A stretch of 7,685 bases of DNA from Flavobacterium sp. UBA807. Lineage in GTDB: Bacteria; Bacteroidota; Bacteroidia; Flavobacteriales; Flavobacteriaceae. Numbering within the stretch: position 1 is the first letter of the stretch; every line of letters begins with the position of its first letter. Positions 7,578-7,685 of the stretch are shown piece after piece. Both the position numbers and the translations under genes were made by a program. The stretch lies in assembly GCA_002296885.1 (NCBI GenBank), contig DBIH01000016.1:1-7685 (forward strand). The letters are read 5' to 3'. The notes under the pieces were generated by a model, which was not told the origin of the DNA, did not search any database, and saw nothing but the letters and a program-made list of their open reading frames with translations.

Positions 7578-7621
7578 ATATTATTTGGATAAATGATACC
7601 AATAACGGACTACTTCACGAC
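7558..7621 (-). promoter_or_regulatory. Candidate antiterminator pairing in the trp leader
   Basis: The minus-strand bases GTCGTGAA (7621-7614), which span the last sense codon and the stop of the leader peptide, are exactly complementary to TTCACGAC (7565-7558). The latter is most of the terminator loop plus the first three bases of its 3' arm, so the two structures exclude each other. A ribosome stalled at the Trp codons would leave 7621-7614 free and allow antitermination. A ribosome at the TGA would cover it and allow the terminator to form. The helix is only 8 bp and no folding energy was calculated, so this is a candidate. Confidence 0.6.
7581..7605 (-). promoter_or_regulatory. Small hairpin inside the trp leader
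   Basis: TTATTGG (7605-7599) can pair with CCAAATAA (7588-7581) with one bulged A, and one or two further A-U pairs are possible inside. It lies between the two strands of the proposed antiterminator. It could shorten the effective distance between them or act as a pause structure. The stem is AT-rich and weak. Confidence 0.35.
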
Positions 7622-7668
7622 GTTTGACGTAAACTATTCCACCACCAGGTATTATTTAAAATGTTCAT
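7615..7668 (-). CDS. trpL: trp operon leader peptide with three consecutive Trp codons
   Basis: A 17-codon frame reads MNILNNTWWWNSLRQTS and ends in TGA. Codons 8-10 (7647-7639) are TGG-TGG-TGG. Such a tryptophan run is very unlikely by chance in a 17-residue peptide directly upstream of trpE. The bases before the ATG are A-rich (A at -3 and -6) with no Shine-Dalgarno sequence, as is normal in Bacteroidota. The stop codon lies 37 nt before an intrinsic terminator, which in turn lies 41 nt before trpE. In known trp attenuators, the ribosome stalls at Trp codons when charged tRNA-Trp is scarce, which lets an antiterminator form. By analogy this peptide should act as a cis sensor and have no function as a product. 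Its translation is inferred, not shown. Confidence 0.88.
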   Translation of the reverse strand: MNILNNTWWWNSLRQTS

Positions 7669-7685
7669 TGTTCTGATATTTATTT

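Noticed and set aside
7505..7685. T-box or riboswitch control of the trp operon
   Set aside because: No T-box features are seen, the visible leader is short, and the Trp-rich peptide followed by a terminator explains it. RNA upstream of the window edge cannot be judged.
7669..7685. trp promoter
   Set aside because: Only 17 bases precede the leader ATG and they hold no TAnnTTTG element. The promoter must lie outside the window.

Overview
The window looks like part of a Bacteroidota chromosome, most likely a Flavobacteriaceae member close to Flavobacterium. It is AT-rich, no visible start codon has a Shine-Dalgarno sequence (the upstream bases are A-rich instead), and the protein sequences have a flavobacterial character. 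Every gene I can support lies on the minus strand, so transcription runs from high to low coordinates.

The right-hand 6.5 kb is a complete, unfused tryptophan operon in the order trpE-trpG-trpD-trpC-trpF-trpB-trpA (7504 down to 1183). Together these genes convert chorismate to L-tryptophan: TrpE/TrpG make anthranilate, TrpD adds the phosphoribosyl group, TrpF isomerises, TrpC closes the indole ring, and TrpA/TrpB release indole and join it to serine. Most junctions are a stop codon, 2-3 bases, then ATG, or a short overlap. This suggests one transcript with translational coupling.

Upstream of trpE (7505-7668) is a leader that fits classical ribosome-mediated attenuation. A 17-codon peptide with three consecutive Trp codons is followed by a perfect 11-bp hairpin and a seven-T tract. 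An 8-base stretch at the peptide's stop codon is exactly complementary to the terminator loop plus the first bases of its 3' arm, which makes a candidate antiterminator. The promoter lies beyond the right edge.

The main defect is in trpF. An in-frame TAG at codon 146 of 208 interrupts an otherwise intact gene, and the 62 codons after it still read as normal TrpF. This is either a recent nonsense mutation (predicting tryptophan auxotrophy unless bypassed) or a base-call error.

Left of trpA, a 159-bp AT-rich spacer holds inverted repeats likely to be the operator of a TetR-family regulator (1023-400). That gene overlaps by 11 bases the start of a TolC-family outer-membrane efflux gene that runs off the left edge (410-1). 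These two look like the first genes of a self-regulated efflux operon with no visible link to tryptophan synthesis.
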